DNA from: Proales similis
Lineage: Eukaryota; Rotifera; Eurotatoria; Ploima; Proalidae
NCBI GenBank assembly: GCA_019059635.1
Contig: JAGVRJ010000003.1
Location: 248,001-312,000, forward strand
Direction: 5' to 3'
Length of the DNA: 64,000 bases
The position numbers and the translations under genes were made by a program. Each line of letters starts with the position of its first letter. Position 1 is the first letter of the stretch. Below the pieces are notes generated by a model, which made no database searches, was not told the DNA's origin, and saw nothing but the letters and a program-made list of their open reading frames with translations. Positions 12,734 through 22,324 of the stretch are shown here, in pieces.

Positions 12734-14326
12734 ATGTTTGAATCAGTAAAAAGGATTTTCTTATTTCTGACCCTGTGCCTGCCGCTAGTGTGCTTCACCC
12801 AGTCGCCCAATTGCAATCCGAAGTACGAATACGAACGAGCATGTCAGTGTCGAACGCGTGTTGCTCACTACTCGCAGCTGCAGGCGTCAGTGTTGCCGCC
12901 AAACGCGAGCTATTCATTCTGCGACAATGACGATCTCAGTTTTCACAAGTGTAACGAGCACAATTGCGAGCAGTTCTGCGAACGAGAAATTGGCCATTTG
13001 AATCAAGTAGATTCAAAAATCAGTCAGGAAGGCGGAGACAGAGTCTGCCAGTGGAGTTCTTCGGGCGTGAGCATCACCGAGACAGGACTTGAGCTTCTCT
13101 CAGAGCACGTGGCGGGAAACTGTGGCGCCAAGAGAAAGCAGATCGCCAAAGACATATGCTGCCATCTGAGATGCGAATGCAGCATTGAGCTCGGCCGTCA
13201 GAGCTCTTCTCAATTCAGGATTGATCTCTCTGACCAAATTGAGACACGGCAGCCTTACTACGACTGTTCTGAGTCGGAATTCGTTCGATGCGAGACTGAA
13301 TGTCGACGAGTGGCCGCCAACTATCTGAACCAAAGTCAATTACTTACCCCTCTGGATCGTCTCGATCTGTTCGCGAGTCAAGAAAATAGCGCGGGCCAGC
13401 TATTGTGCGATCGATTCAATAGCGAAATAGGCACGCACTCAGAAACCAATTTGGTGATCAGCACTGAGCCAGGTGATCTAAGCGTTCGAAAAGAAATTGG
13501 CCTCGGAAAGCTGTGTTGTAAGCAGGAGTGTAGTTGTGTTATTGAATTTCGTACCAGGGCGTCGAATGAGACAAAAGTGATCAAAATCGAAGTTGAGAGT
13601 CAGCTTGGATTCAACAAATGCGGCTCACAACGCGAGCAATGTCGAGCGCAATGCTTCAGAGCAATAGAGCGGCAAGGGGCCAATCCAGAGCTCGGCACTA
13701 TTCTTGGCACAGCCGAATTGCATCTCAACTTGTTTGACTCCAGCAAGCATCAGAATAAGAGTGCGCAGCTTGCAAAAAATATTTGCGACTCGGTTAAAAC
13801 TGGCGACCTAAATGGGTTAAAAGGCAGCGTCCAGTTGAAGCTCGCAATCGGTCAGCGTATGGAAGTACGTGATCTTGGCGATTTGTGCTGCCAGAGAACA
13901 TGTGAATGCCGCTTGCTTAAGCAACGACACGATTCGAGCGAGCCTTTAAGTGTTCTCAAAGATCTTGGCTCATTTATGCCTGAGTCGAGTTCGGCGTTCG
14001 ACTGCTTGCGAGAAGAAGAGCTATGCGAGGCCGATTGTCGACTGGCTACGTCCAAGCACTTTCGCAATATGAACGTGTTGAAACGTTCACCTCTCAATCG
14101 TTTGGACATATTTTCCGACTTCTCAAGCGCGTCGGCTGTGTGCAAAGACTTGGGAATCGAGATGAAAAAGCCCGGCCTGGACGTGTTTATGGGATTGAGA
14201 ACATCGCCTGATGATCGTCAGCTGAAAATCGGCAGAATTTGTTGCAACGAATTTCTGTTTCCGGCGAATCAATGCGTTTATCCGCTTTTGCCCAACATCA
14301 ATCAAACTAGTTCGGCTCTTGTTTGA
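12734..14326 (+). CDS. Secreted cysteine-repeat protein 1 (unrecognised family, four units)
   Basis: Intronless, 530 residues, beginning with a signal peptide (about residues 1-23). The mature protein is built of about four units of roughly 110-120 residues. Each unit starts with a CxC pair, then has C...(E)xxC-x3-C-x3-A, a 'LDLF' or similar patch, a lone C in 'LCD/VCK', and ends at 'IGxLCCxxxCxC', which opens the next unit. Unit ends are GKLCCKQECSC, GDLCCQRTCEC and GRICCNEF. Several N-glycosylation sequons are present. I do not recognise the family. Two paralogues with the same unit lie just downstream (-). The stop is followed within 112 bp by the converging stop of paralogue 2. The likely location is extracellular. 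Confidence 0.8.
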   Translation: MFESVKRIFLFLTLCLPLVCFTQSPNCNPKYEYERACQCRTRVAHYSQLQASVLPPNASYSFCDNDDLSFHKCNEHNCEQFCEREIGHLNQVDSKISQEGGDRVCQWSSSGVSITETGLELLSEHVAGNCGAKRKQIAKDICCHLRCECSIELGRQSSSQFRIDLSDQIETRQPYYDCSESEFVRCETECRRVAANYLNQSQLLTPLDRLDLFASQENSAGQLLCDRFNSEIGTHSETNLVISTEPGDLSVRKEIGLGKLCCKQECSCVIEFRTRASNETKVIKIEVESQLGFNKCGSQREQCRAQCFRAIERQGANPELGTILGTAELHLNLFDSSKHQNKSAQLAKNICDSVKTGDLNGLKGSVQLKLAIGQRMEVRDLGDLCCQRTCECRLLKQRHDSSEPLSVLKDLGSFMPESSSAFDCLREEELCEADCRLATSKHFRNMNVLKRSPLNRLDIFSDFSSASAVCKDLGIEMKKPGLDVFMGLRTSPDDRQLKIGRICCNEFLFPANQCVYPLLPNINQTSSALV

Positions 14327-14437
14327 GCTTATTTTTTCCACTCTTTTAGAACTGTTAGTAAAAAATAAGACTCGCCAGTTGAATGAAATTTTATTATCTC
14401 TTTTGCAGCGGCCAAAATTTCTAAGTCTTACTGAGCT

Positions 14438-15604
14438 TTACTGCTTGCAGGCGTTTTGCGGAAGAAGGCTGTCGAAAAATGGCTGACAACAAAGCCGACC
14501 GATGTAGACATCTTGAATTGAATATTCAGTCAAGTCGGAATTAGTATTATAGGTCAAGAACACATCCAGACCCGGCTCTTCAATTTTCTTGGCTACTCGT
14601 TTGCAAACGTTTGCTGCGAACGCAAAGTCAGAAAAAGACAGCGATCCGATTGTCTTCTCTTCGCTTTTTTGGTTCAGCTGATCTTTGTAGAAAAGAGCGG
14701 CTTTCTCGCATTTAGCTTGGCAGCCTATATTTTCCTTTAAGCAACCCGAGTAGCGAGTTGAAGCGGGCAAGTCCAAAGTCACAAGCGAATGAACTATTTT
14801 CTCGGTAGCATTCAGAGTCTCGATTCCGATTAGCTCACATTTGCATTCGTGTCGGCAGCAAAGTCTACCGAAGTAAGCACTAGATTGTTGGTCAGAACTG
14901 TGAATTAATGCGTAAATTTCGGCACCGGGTGGCTTCGAATCAACTATCTCTGGCCATTTGCTGCACATTCTGGTCGACAATTCAGGGTCGTTCTCGAATA
15001 GATCCATTTCCGTGTAAGGTAGTTGATGTCGATCAGCAACTAATCCAAGGCATTCAGATTTGCACAAGCTGAATTCTCGCTCACACTCGAATGATTTTCC
15101 GACCTTGGGAGTCAGTGTACTTGTCAGATTGCTCAATATGTGATGCTGGCCGCTGCTTATCAGATTCATGTGCAATTCACAGGAACAAATGGGCTGACAG
15201 CAAAGTGAGCTCAATTTCACATCCTGCCTATAGTTCGTCTCACTGAATCTTATCCGCAAGATTACACTTGCTCTTTGACTGGGACGCAGAGGAACTGCAA
15301 CCAGTGAACACAGCTTATCAGCTGCCTCGGATCCGATGAATTCATTCTTATCTGTCACCTTCTGGCCAAGGAAAGAACTGCCCTGGGAAATGCAAGCCAG
15401 CTTGCATTCGTTAGCTAATTTGATCTTGCTCGGCTCATCATCGGGCAATTTTATTGACTCAGACAAATCAACAGAAAGGAGTACGTCATTATATTCAGAC
15501 TGAGCGACATTCACCACGCATTCACATTGAGACTGAGACGATGAATCGATTGCGTTGAAAAGAAGAAAAATTGAAAACACAAGCACCGGACTTGAGAGGT
15601 TCAT
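14438..15604 (-). CDS. Secreted cysteine-repeat protein 2 (unrecognised family, three units)
   Basis: Intronless paralogue of the gene at 12734, about 388 residues from the ATG at 15604. I preferred this start to the ATG at 15634 because it puts the hydrophobic signal peptide MNLSSPVLVFSIFLLFNA first. The mature protein opens CECVVNV and carries three units ending SSLCCQPICSC, GRLCCRHECKC and the terminal GRLCCQPF. Each has the internal C-x3-C and lone C as in the other copies. Outside the cysteine frame the sequence is strongly diverged, so the duplication is not recent. An AATAAA on this strand lies near 14392, between the two converging genes. Function unknown. Confidence 0.8.
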   Translation of the reverse strand: MNLSSPVLVFSIFLLFNAIDSSSQSQCECVVNVAQSEYNDVLLSVDLSESIKLPDDEPSKIKLANECKLACISQGSSFLGQKVTDKNEFIGSEAADKLCSLVAVPLRPSQRASVILRIRFSETNYRQDVKLSSLCCQPICSCELHMNLISSGQHHILSNLTSTLTPKVGKSFECEREFSLCKSECLGLVADRHQLPYTEMDLFENDPELSTRMCSKWPEIVDSKPPGAEIYALIHSSDQQSSAYFGRLCCRHECKCELIGIETLNATEKIVHSLVTLDLPASTRYSGCLKENIGCQAKCEKAALFYKDQLNQKSEEKTIGSLSFSDFAFAANVCKRVAKKIEEPGLDVFLTYNTNSDLTEYSIQDVYIGRLCCQPFFDSLLPQNACKQ

Positions 15605-16088
15605 ATTTTTTGATACGGGCCGAAATTCGTCCAAGTTCGAATCGATCCCGACTCAGTTTTACGATCGATTGCTGGCATTTTCACACACCAACTGAGCTTG
15701 GCAAGTTTGTGGGGATTCTTCATTCGGCGCATTTTGTGCTATTGATTGCTATCGCTTAAACGATTTGAATCTCTTATCTTGCCCATTCATTATGGATTTA
15801 AAATGCTAGATTTGCAATCGGGCAAACCCGGGAAAAATTTTGATCTTATTTCTTATCTTGATAAGATCTTAATAAGCTTCAAAGCTAACATTTCATTTTA
15901 AAATTTCATTTTACAGTAAAAGGATCCAAATACTTTTTGTAGGAGAAATTTTGCATCAGTTTTGATCTCTTTCCATTTTGCACCCTAAACAGCACTCAAA
16001 CCGACTCATACCGCATTCTCTTTCTAACTGAAGCTTCAGCTTGTTTATTTAGAAAACAAAAAACAGCTAAGGCTAATGAGGCAAGGCC
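15605..16088. promoter_or_regulatory. AT-rich spacer with paired GATA-type motifs
   Basis: Non-coding spacer of about 480 bp between two minus-strand cysteine-repeat genes. It contains the 14-bp inverted arrangement CTTATCTTGATAAG (15852-15865), two GATA-type sites back to back, with further TTATCTT matches nearby (about 15775 and 15846). This is the probable promoter of paralogue 2. Nothing coding is seen. Confidence 0.35.
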
Positions 16089-17363
16089 TTAGCCAGAACC
16101 ACCCGGATAATTGAAACATCGATTAAAAGGGACTAGGCGGCCTTCGAATGGAAAGCAGCAAAGACGACCGAGGTAGAGGTCTTCGCTTGAACCGAATTGC
16201 GAATCGCTGTTCACTTGGTGTCGAAGTAAAACAACTTGCCCAGGTGGATTGATTGCTTCGCCAAATAGGTCGCAAACTCTTACCCCCGATATCGATTCTC
16301 TGAATAGATCCACATTGCTCGTAATCAAGCTGATCACTGTCTGGTTTCGAAGTAAAAGCTCGCTCTGTACGTATTCGGCCATCACCGATCGGCACATGCG
16401 CATGCAGTCTTTAATCTCGAGCTCGCATTGATACGAGCTTCGATTAAACTTGGCTACGACGTCCTTTGTCAGATCTACGAGCAATCGGTTTTTTTCTAGC
16501 TCATTTGAACTGACCAAAAGCGCATTCTGGCTCATAATCGAACAAGAACATTCTCGTTGGCAGCAAATTCTACCCAATCTAATAGCTCGGTCAACTTGGT
16601 TGGCGCCAAGTGCCATCTCGAGCACAACTTCCAAGCCAGGACTTTTTATCTGTTCTCCGTAAGCTGAACAGACAAACTCAGCCGCCATGTTCGCAGCTTG
16701 AAATAGATCTTGAGTAAACAGACTGAATTGAGTGTTGTATGACACGCTTGCTGTAGCTAGTTGAGGTCGTCTAAGATTGATGGCAGCTACATTTTTGCAC
16801 TCCGTCTCGCAGCGATCCATTTCAGATTCAAGGCAGCTGTAACTGATTGGAGGGCTTGGCAGCTGCTGGTCGAATGTGGCAAGTTGGATCGTTTGGCCAC
16901 CGTCGATGGGCTCTGTGCCACTCAGACTACATCGACATCGAGGCCTGCAGCATATATTCTCGGCCAACTGAACCGTGCCCGTTGCACATGCCGAATAGGA
17001 CCATCGGGCAGCGAGTTGGATTCCATTTGAATGGAGGCCTTGCTGTTTGATTGTCAGCTCACAGACTCGATTGCGTGCCACAGTATTCACCACTTGAGAG
17101 TTTTGGCCCAAAACAAGTCGAACACTTTGGGCACATTTGATAGCACATTCGTTTGACAATTCACATTTGAGACCGAGACCACAGTCTTCGTAAGAGTCAA
17201 GTGGCACACGTAAGCGCTTGAACTCGGTCTCGTTAGCGAATCGGTAAAGGGCTTCACAGCTGCACGTGCGTCTATTCTCCAGTCCATTGCATTTCAGCAG
17301 ACTCTCGCAGTTTATTAGGCTAAGCAGAAGAGCTGCGTAACAGACTTGCGCAAGTCGCCTCAT
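16089..17363 (-). CDS. Secreted cysteine-repeat protein 3 (unrecognised family, three units)
   Basis: Intronless, about 424 residues from the ATG at 17363 (MRRLAQVCYAALLLSLINC, a good signal peptide). An in-frame ATG at 17393 would add 10 residues before it. It has the same architecture as the genes at 12734 and 14438: an N-terminal CSCEALY segment, then units closing with ENICCRPRCRC, GRICCQRECSC and GRLCCFPF. Internal ExxxCxxxC and 'VC' cysteines are conserved. A short tail ends in GGSG. It is divergently arranged with the vWA gene starting at 17539, with about 175 bp between ATGs, so the promoters are probably shared. Role unknown; a secreted disulphide-rich structural or binding protein is likely. 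Confidence 0.8.
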   Translation of the reverse strand: MRRLAQVCYAALLLSLINCESLLKCNGLENRRTCSCEALYRFANETEFKRLRVPLDSYEDCGLGLKCELSNECAIKCAQSVRLVLGQNSQVVNTVARNRVCELTIKQQGLHSNGIQLAARWSYSACATGTVQLAENICCRPRCRCSLSGTEPIDGGQTIQLATFDQQLPSPPISYSCLESEMDRCETECKNVAAINLRRPQLATASVSYNTQFSLFTQDLFQAANMAAEFVCSAYGEQIKSPGLEVVLEMALGANQVDRAIRLGRICCQRECSCSIMSQNALLVSSNELEKNRLLVDLTKDVVAKFNRSSYQCELEIKDCMRMCRSVMAEYVQSELLLRNQTVISLITSNVDLFRESISGVRVCDLFGEAINPPGQVVLLRHQVNSDSQFGSSEDLYLGRLCCFPFEGRLVPFNRCFNYPGGSG

Positions 17364-17538
17364 TATTTTCGTTCTCAACACGTTGACTTGCAATTCGTTC
17401 GAAATGAATCTTCGTATCGATCATTTGCTTCAGTTCTCACTGGTGTTTTCGTTCTCATCAGTTCAGAATCCTTGCCATCGTTACTCGTCAGTTCGGCTCT
17501 CTCGAAACAATCGTCGAACGATACTGAGTATTAGAAAT

Positions 17539-18210
17539 ATGCTTAGAACGGCAAAGGGCCTCTTTCTTGTCGGTCTTCTCGTCTTGCTCGGCCTGATTCG
17601 GGTAGAGGGCCAACATCAATGTCAATTCTCAGCTCATTTGAGCATTCTATTGGACAATTCTGGAAGTATAAGTCCAACTAACTTTGAGCAAGCCAAATGG
17701 ATCTTGGGCAAACTGATCGAAAAAGTAAATGTTCACTCTGGCCATCCCTGCCATCTCAGTTTGGTGGCCTTTTCCAACCGGGCTCGATTCGTCGAGCAGA
17801 TTGCTAGCGATCAGCAATCGAAGCAAGCTTTCATAGATCAGATTCAACTGTTACCTTATGTGGGTCGAAGCACTGCGCTCGTTGATGCGCTCGAAATGGC
17901 CGAGTTTGACTCGTTTTACGACGCCCATTCCGATGCAACCAAATTCATTGTGCTAATCAGCGACGGAAGGTTCAACGAGCCTTCGCAACAAATCTGTTCA
18001 GTGGCGGCCAGGCTCTCGAGCCAAAACGTTCATCTTGTTGCTTTGAATTTGTATCCAAATTCTGACCATTCAATCACCAGTTCATGCGGATTCACGTCAA
18101 TCGAGCTGCTCGATTCAATTTCGGATGAGATTGTCTCTCGACTGGACTCACTTGTGCAATTCGTAAACGAGAGATCTCGATCCAACTGTGCACTTAACGT
18201 GTTCGAGTAG
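17539..18210 (+). CDS. Secreted von Willebrand factor A domain protein
   Basis: Intronless, 223 residues from the ATG at 17539, which gives a signal peptide (MLRTAKGLFLVGLLVLLGLI). The frame is open upstream to 17383 but without a leader. Almost the whole mature protein is one vWA domain. The metal-ion-dependent adhesion site looks complete: DNSGS near residue 40, a Thr in GRSTALVDAL, and the Asp of LISDGRF. It is probably an extracellular, metal-dependent protein-binding module. Cysteines in QHQCQF, HPCHL, QQICS, SSCGF and SNCAL may form disulphides. AATAAA starts 5 bp after the stop (18215-18220). It converges on the small membrane protein at 18315. Confidence 0.85.
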   Translation: MLRTAKGLFLVGLLVLLGLIRVEGQHQCQFSAHLSILLDNSGSISPTNFEQAKWILGKLIEKVNVHSGHPCHLSLVAFSNRARFVEQIASDQQSKQAFIDQIQLLPYVGRSTALVDALEMAEFDSFYDAHSDATKFIVLISDGRFNEPSQQICSVAARLSSQNVHLVALNLYPNSDHSITSSCGFTSIELLDSISDEIVSRLDSLVQFVNERSRSNCALNVFE

Positions 18211-18314
18211 AGAAAATAAAGCAAAGAAAGATTCTCAATTTATTTTTTATCCTCTTGTCAAGCCACTCAACTGGATCCCAAAGAGTTAAATTTTAGTTTT
18301 TAGATCCAACAAGT

Positions 18315-18770
18315 CTACGCATGCAATTCGATTCTCCTCATTGTAAACTCAAAGTAGGCCGCGTTGGGCGGTTGTGTCAGAGAAGGTGGACTGGCTCTTC
18401 TGGTTGGACGCACCAGTGTCTTAGAAGGCGCGGGCACTACTTTGCGCGGCCGAGAATTGGACTTGCAATAATAATATCCTCCGCCAATTATGAGAACAGC
18501 AGCGCCCGCTCCGAAAAGAGCCAGATTTGTGCTGTTGAAAAACGGCTCTGGTTTTCGGGTCGTTCCAAACTCGTTGTAATCGGACGTTGTTGTTGACCTG
18601 CTCTGTCCTATCGTGCTTTCGCTGCTTACTTCATAATCTTCAGTTGAAAACTGCTCGTCAGTGCTTTCCTCGTTCCAGGCGTCGTCCATCTCGATGGTGT
18701 CCGTCATCAGACCTGACCCGATTAAAATCATTTCGAAAAAAAGTAATCCGAAAAGTTTGGTGCGATCCAT
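18315..18770 (-). CDS. Small type I membrane protein
   Basis: About 151 residues from the ATG at 18770 (MDRTKLFGLLFFEMILIGSG, a signal peptide); an ATG at 18788 adds six residues. The acidic, Ser/Thr-rich ectodomain (DTIEMDDAWNEESTDEQF onward) resembles a short mucin-like stalk. It is followed by a transmembrane helix (LALFGAGAAVLIIGGGYYYC) and a basic, proline-rich cytoplasmic tail of about 50 residues. No known domain. It is one of the run of intronless secreted or membrane genes here. An AATAAA on this strand lies at 18239-18244. Confidence 0.65.
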   Translation of the reverse strand: MDRTKLFGLLFFEMILIGSGLMTDTIEMDDAWNEESTDEQFSTEDYEVSSESTIGQSRSTTTSDYNEFGTTRKPEPFFNSTNLALFGAGAAVLIIGGGYYYCKSNSRPRKVVPAPSKTLVRPTRRASPPSLTQPPNAAYFEFTMRRIELHA

Positions 18771-19157
18771 TTTTTTTATTTTGTTCACTTTTGAGGCTCA
18801 CTTTGTCCAAATGTGGCGAGAAATTGAAGCAATTTGTACTCGAGAGGGCCGAGTCATGATGACGGTTGCCAGGCTGTAAAAGTTTTAAATGCTCACTTGC
18901 GCTTCAATAGAGCTCTATCGACGCAAATAGAAGCAGTTCTCATTTTTCAATCAGTTAATAATTCGTTCGTTTTAGGCCAGTTCTAAGTCAACTGAACTCA
19001 TTTCAATCTTGCACTTTTCGATGATGATAGTAGAGTGAAGCGCTTATCTCACGTGACCATTCAAGAACAACAACTCGCGAGAACAAAAACACCGCTAAAA
19101 AAAAATTCATTCACAACGAGAAGGAGAGCTCCAAGTCGATTGAAAGAAAGCAGTGAG

Positions 19158-21992
19158 ATGGAAAAGTGTTTAATAGCGTTCGGTCTGGTTATAGTTTTGC
19201 TCAACGGCCGCTCAGGACTGAACGCTCAACAGTTAGCTATCAGACGAATAAGTGAATGCCCGACCGGAGCACCTGAGCAGTGCGAATGCTTTAGCTCAAG
19301 TTACTTGAATTGCGAAGGCTTTCTGAGCTTTGCTCAGCTGGACTTTAGTCAAGCAAGTTGGGCACCGTCTCAGTTTGACTTGATTGAGCTCGATCCGAGT
19401 GGACCGGCAAGTCTTGACGGCCCCCTGAATTGGAGTTGGCTACCGATCAGGAACGGAACTCGCTTCAAGATATCCCGCCTGTCCTCGCTCGAGTTTGAGT
19501 CAAATCCACTTGGGAGTGTGGCCAATGCTCAATTCGATCTCGAACTCGCCAATTCAACTCTCGCATTTTACCTATCTGGTCAGCAATTGTCGGAAAGATG
19601 CAATCTGGTAGCAACACAGACAACAAGGCGGCCTTTCTTCAGCTCGTTCAGAAAAATCGAGCTCAGTGCCACTGTGCGCTTCGACGGACTTGTTTGTCCG
19701 CTCGTGTTCAAAAACAGTCGAATTGAGCGTCTGACAATTTCCAGTTTGAACAAACAGAATCTGCTGAGCTTCCTCAGACTCTCCGGCTCAACAAGAGATG
19801 AAGTGAACGCTTCGATTGCTCGACTCGAGATTGAGCACAGCCAAATTGAGACGCTCTCTACGTCTCTGCTCAGCGCCGAGGTGTTCAAGGACATGAGAGA
19901 GCTGATAATCACCGGCTCAAGAATCGACGCAATCCAAAGCGATTTGTTCACGAGTTTCAGTCGATTAAATCAAATTCTCTTTTTTCTGGACAACATTAGC
20001 GAGCTCTTGAAGAGCAACACAAGCTGGATCGCCTCACTCAACTACCAAGCTCCGTCCACAAACCATTTGCTGCTCGGCCTGATTGACTCGAGCCAAAGGC
20101 TTGAGCTCGGCGACGACCAATTCTGTTCGTTTGTTGATTTTCCGCACCAGAAGCGAGTCTATGCATATATTAAGAGTCGACCGGCGCTCAACTGCACCTG
20201 CACTCTGGTGTGGCTGCTTCAAAACTGGCAAGAGAGTCCGTTCGCCGACACCATTCTTAGCTCCGATTCTACCTACGACTGCATAATTGACAAGAACCGT
20301 TTCGACCAGCTGTTCAGCAGATGCGATTTCGGTTCGCGAATAGACAAGTGCCTGGGAGTCACCACTGTGGAGAGCACAATCGAAGAAACAAAGAGCACAG
20401 AAGAAGCAATTGAGGAGACAACACAAGAAAGCGTTGAGATTGAACAGCCCGAGCCGTTTCCCATTTGGGCGATTTTTGCTGCCCTGCTCGTACTGCTTGT
20501 TCTTGTGGGTGCCGGGTATTTTCTATTGCCCAAACGAGCTCGTTCAAAAGTGAGATCGACAGATGAATCGGAGCAAATTGGCCAAGAAAAAAGAATCCCG
20601 CTCGAGTTGGTCGACTACGATCAGCAGGATGACAAGCGCTTTGTTGGCTCATTGAGTGGAGCAATGCACAAAATAGAACTCATTAAACCGAAGGCAAAAA
20701 AGATCGGCCAGATTCCCAAGACTTCACGTTCACTTCGATCGGTGATTGAGAAAGAGCTGAAGCGGCTGATTGACGCCAACTTGATTGTGAAGAGCTACGA
20801 GACCATCATGTTCTCGAATGTGATCGTCTGCCTGGAAGAGAGTCGAATGCTGGTCGACTATCGTCTGCTCAATCAGCAAAGTAGACGAATGCCTGCTTGG
20901 CCCAGTCTCCGGCTTGCTTTGGATCAATTGGCAAACTTTGAGTTCTTTTCTACGCTCTACTTCAACTTTGGCTACAATCAAATCACACTGGACGAGAACT
21001 CGTCCCGATTGACTACGTTCAGCACACACCAGGGCTCTTTCAGATTCAAATTTATGCCTCAAGGTCTTTTAAACGCCGATCGACTATTCGCGGCCACCAT
21101 GCAAGAGCTGCTCTCATCCTCTTTGATCGACTGCTGCTTGGTCTATCACGGCGGACTAGTCGTCCACAGCAGGAGCCAGTCAGAGCATGAACAACACCTC
21201 AAACGTGTTCTAACCGCCGTCTCTTCGTCCGGATTTGTGCTCGATAAGCAAAAAAGCAAGCTCAATATGAACGAGATTATCTTGTTGAACAATCGCATCA
21301 GCCACAATCAAATTCAGTTGAATCATTCGTCCATGGACGTGATCGACAAATGGCTTGGCTGGAATCAAACAGACCCGGCCGAGTTTCACAATTTTTTCAA
21401 TCAGTTCAACCAGTTGAGCAAAGCCCATGAACGAATGCTAAAGGAGTATCTTCTCACCCAGGACTCACTGACTCAGGTCGAGCTTGCAAAGCTGAAGAAA
21501 AAGCAGCACGACATCGGTCTCGTGTTGTACGAGGCATTGCGCAAAGAGATGAGCGTCGATCTTCGCACTAAACTAGAGCCTATCGACTCTGTGGTCACAA
21601 TCTACTTCAGTGCCAGCGTGCAAAACTTTGCCTGTGTGCTCGAGCTTGAACATGGCGCAATGATCGGAGGCCGAGGCAAAGTAGAAATAGTGGCTATGGC
21701 CCAATCTCCGCTCGATGCGATCGAGCTCAGCCCGGCTGAACAGAATGAGAACTCAAGAAAGCAAATCGCCTGCCTTAACTGGGCCCTGCAGCTCTTCAAG
21801 CCGCTGCTCATGGACAAGAGAATCAAGCTGGCCTTTGAGCCGCACAAATACCTGAACCAGCTGGAGGCGCGACTCGAGGAACAAAATCTCGACGCGACTG
21901 TGCTCCGTCTAGTCGAGCTCATCGCTGATCTAGACGTCTGCTTTGTGAACCGTAATCGGCACAAACTTGTTTCATTGTTGAACAAGTTCTAA
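19158..21992 (+). CDS. LRR-type transmembrane receptor fused to a catalytically dead Ty3/gypsy-type RT/RNase H module
   Basis: A single uninterrupted frame of 944 residues from the ATG at 19158, chosen because a signal peptide follows (MEKCLIAFGLVIVLLN); the frame is open to 19035. Residues 25-430 form an ectodomain with an LRR N-cap-like CPTGAPEQCECF, degenerate LRR-like hydrophobic repeats and an LRR C-cap-like cysteine set (LNCTCTLVWLLQNW). An acidic Thr-rich stalk and one transmembrane helix (about 435-456, IWAIFAALLVLLVLVGAGYF) follow. The cytoplasmic part has the order of a Ty3/gypsy polymerase: connection around 525, VDYRLLN, FSTLYFNFGYNQI, FKFMPQGLLNADRLF, then an RNase H-like segment (about 810-940) with ELSPAEQNE. 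Catalytic positions are lost: Tyr601 and Gly665-Gly666 replace the RT aspartates, and the RNase H acidic residues are also absent. No frameshift, LTR, gag or integrase is visible. I infer a domesticated domain used as a scaffold. Confidence 0.78.
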   Translation: MEKCLIAFGLVIVLLNGRSGLNAQQLAIRRISECPTGAPEQCECFSSSYLNCEGFLSFAQLDFSQASWAPSQFDLIELDPSGPASLDGPLNWSWLPIRNGTRFKISRLSSLEFESNPLGSVANAQFDLELANSTLAFYLSGQQLSERCNLVATQTTRRPFFSSFRKIELSATVRFDGLVCPLVFKNSRIERLTISSLNKQNLLSFLRLSGSTRDEVNASIARLEIEHSQIETLSTSLLSAEVFKDMRELIITGSRIDAIQSDLFTSFSRLNQILFFLDNISELLKSNTSWIASLNYQAPSTNHLLLGLIDSSQRLELGDDQFCSFVDFPHQKRVYAYIKSRPALNCTCTLVWLLQNWQESPFADTILSSDSTYDCIIDKNRFDQLFSRCDFGSRIDKCLGVTTVESTIEETKSTEEAIEETTQESVEIEQPEPFPIWAIFAALLVLLVLVGAGYFLLPKRARSKVRSTDESEQIGQEKRIPLELVDYDQQDDKRFVGSLSGAMHKIELIKPKAKKIGQIPKTSRSLRSVIEKELKRLIDANLIVKSYETIMFSNVIVCLEESRMLVDYRLLNQQSRRMPAWPSLRLALDQLANFEFFSTLYFNFGYNQITLDENSSRLTTFSTHQGSFRFKFMPQGLLNADRLFAATMQELLSSSLIDCCLVYHGGLVVHSRSQSEHEQHLKRVLTAVSSSGFVLDKQKSKLNMNEIILLNNRISHNQIQLNHSSMDVIDKWLGWNQTDPAEFHNFFNQFNQLSKAHERMLKEYLLTQDSLTQVELAKLKKKQHDIGLVLYEALRKEMSVDLRTKLEPIDSVVTIYFSASVQNFACVLELEHGAMIGGRGKVEIVAMAQSPLDAIELSPAEQNENSRKQIACLNWALQLFKPLLMDKRIKLAFEPHKYLNQLEARLEEQNLDATVLRLVELIADLDVCFVNRNRHKLVSLLNKF

Positions 21993-22246
21993 TCCGCTTC
22001 AATCAGTCAAACAAGCCTTGAAGTACCTGTCTAGTTGGCCAAAAGAAAGCGCAATAATTTCCCTAAAATGAAATTCTTTTATTTTAATTAATTTCTTAAA
22101 ATTTTATTTTCTGGCCGCCGTTGATCGATTCTCAACGGGGCAGATGGCGAAATCTATTCTCGGCTCGGTTGACTTTAGAACAGGACAGGATTCATGTAAA
22201 ATTCAAATTATATCTGCAAATGCGACAAGCGGCTCTTTATCGGCTA

Positions 22247-22305
22247 TTTATGCTAATTAATGCGCTAATCGCTTTGAATTTGAAACAGCTTTCTGATTAT
22301 AAATA
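22247..22305 (+). promoter_or_regulatory. Octamer plus TATA promoter of ncRNA locus B
   Basis: TTTATGCTAATTAATG (22247-22262) matches the element at 10954 exactly. It is followed by TATAAATA (22298-22305). The spacing is 51 bp, against 57 bp at locus A. Confidence 0.55.
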
Positions 22306-22324
22306 GCCAAGGGAGCCCTTAGAA

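Noticed and set aside
19158-21992. Reading the RT region as a simple retrotransposon insertion
   Set aside because: No LTRs, gag, protease or integrase are visible, the frame is continuous with the receptor part and intact, and catalytic residues are substituted rather than broken by stops.
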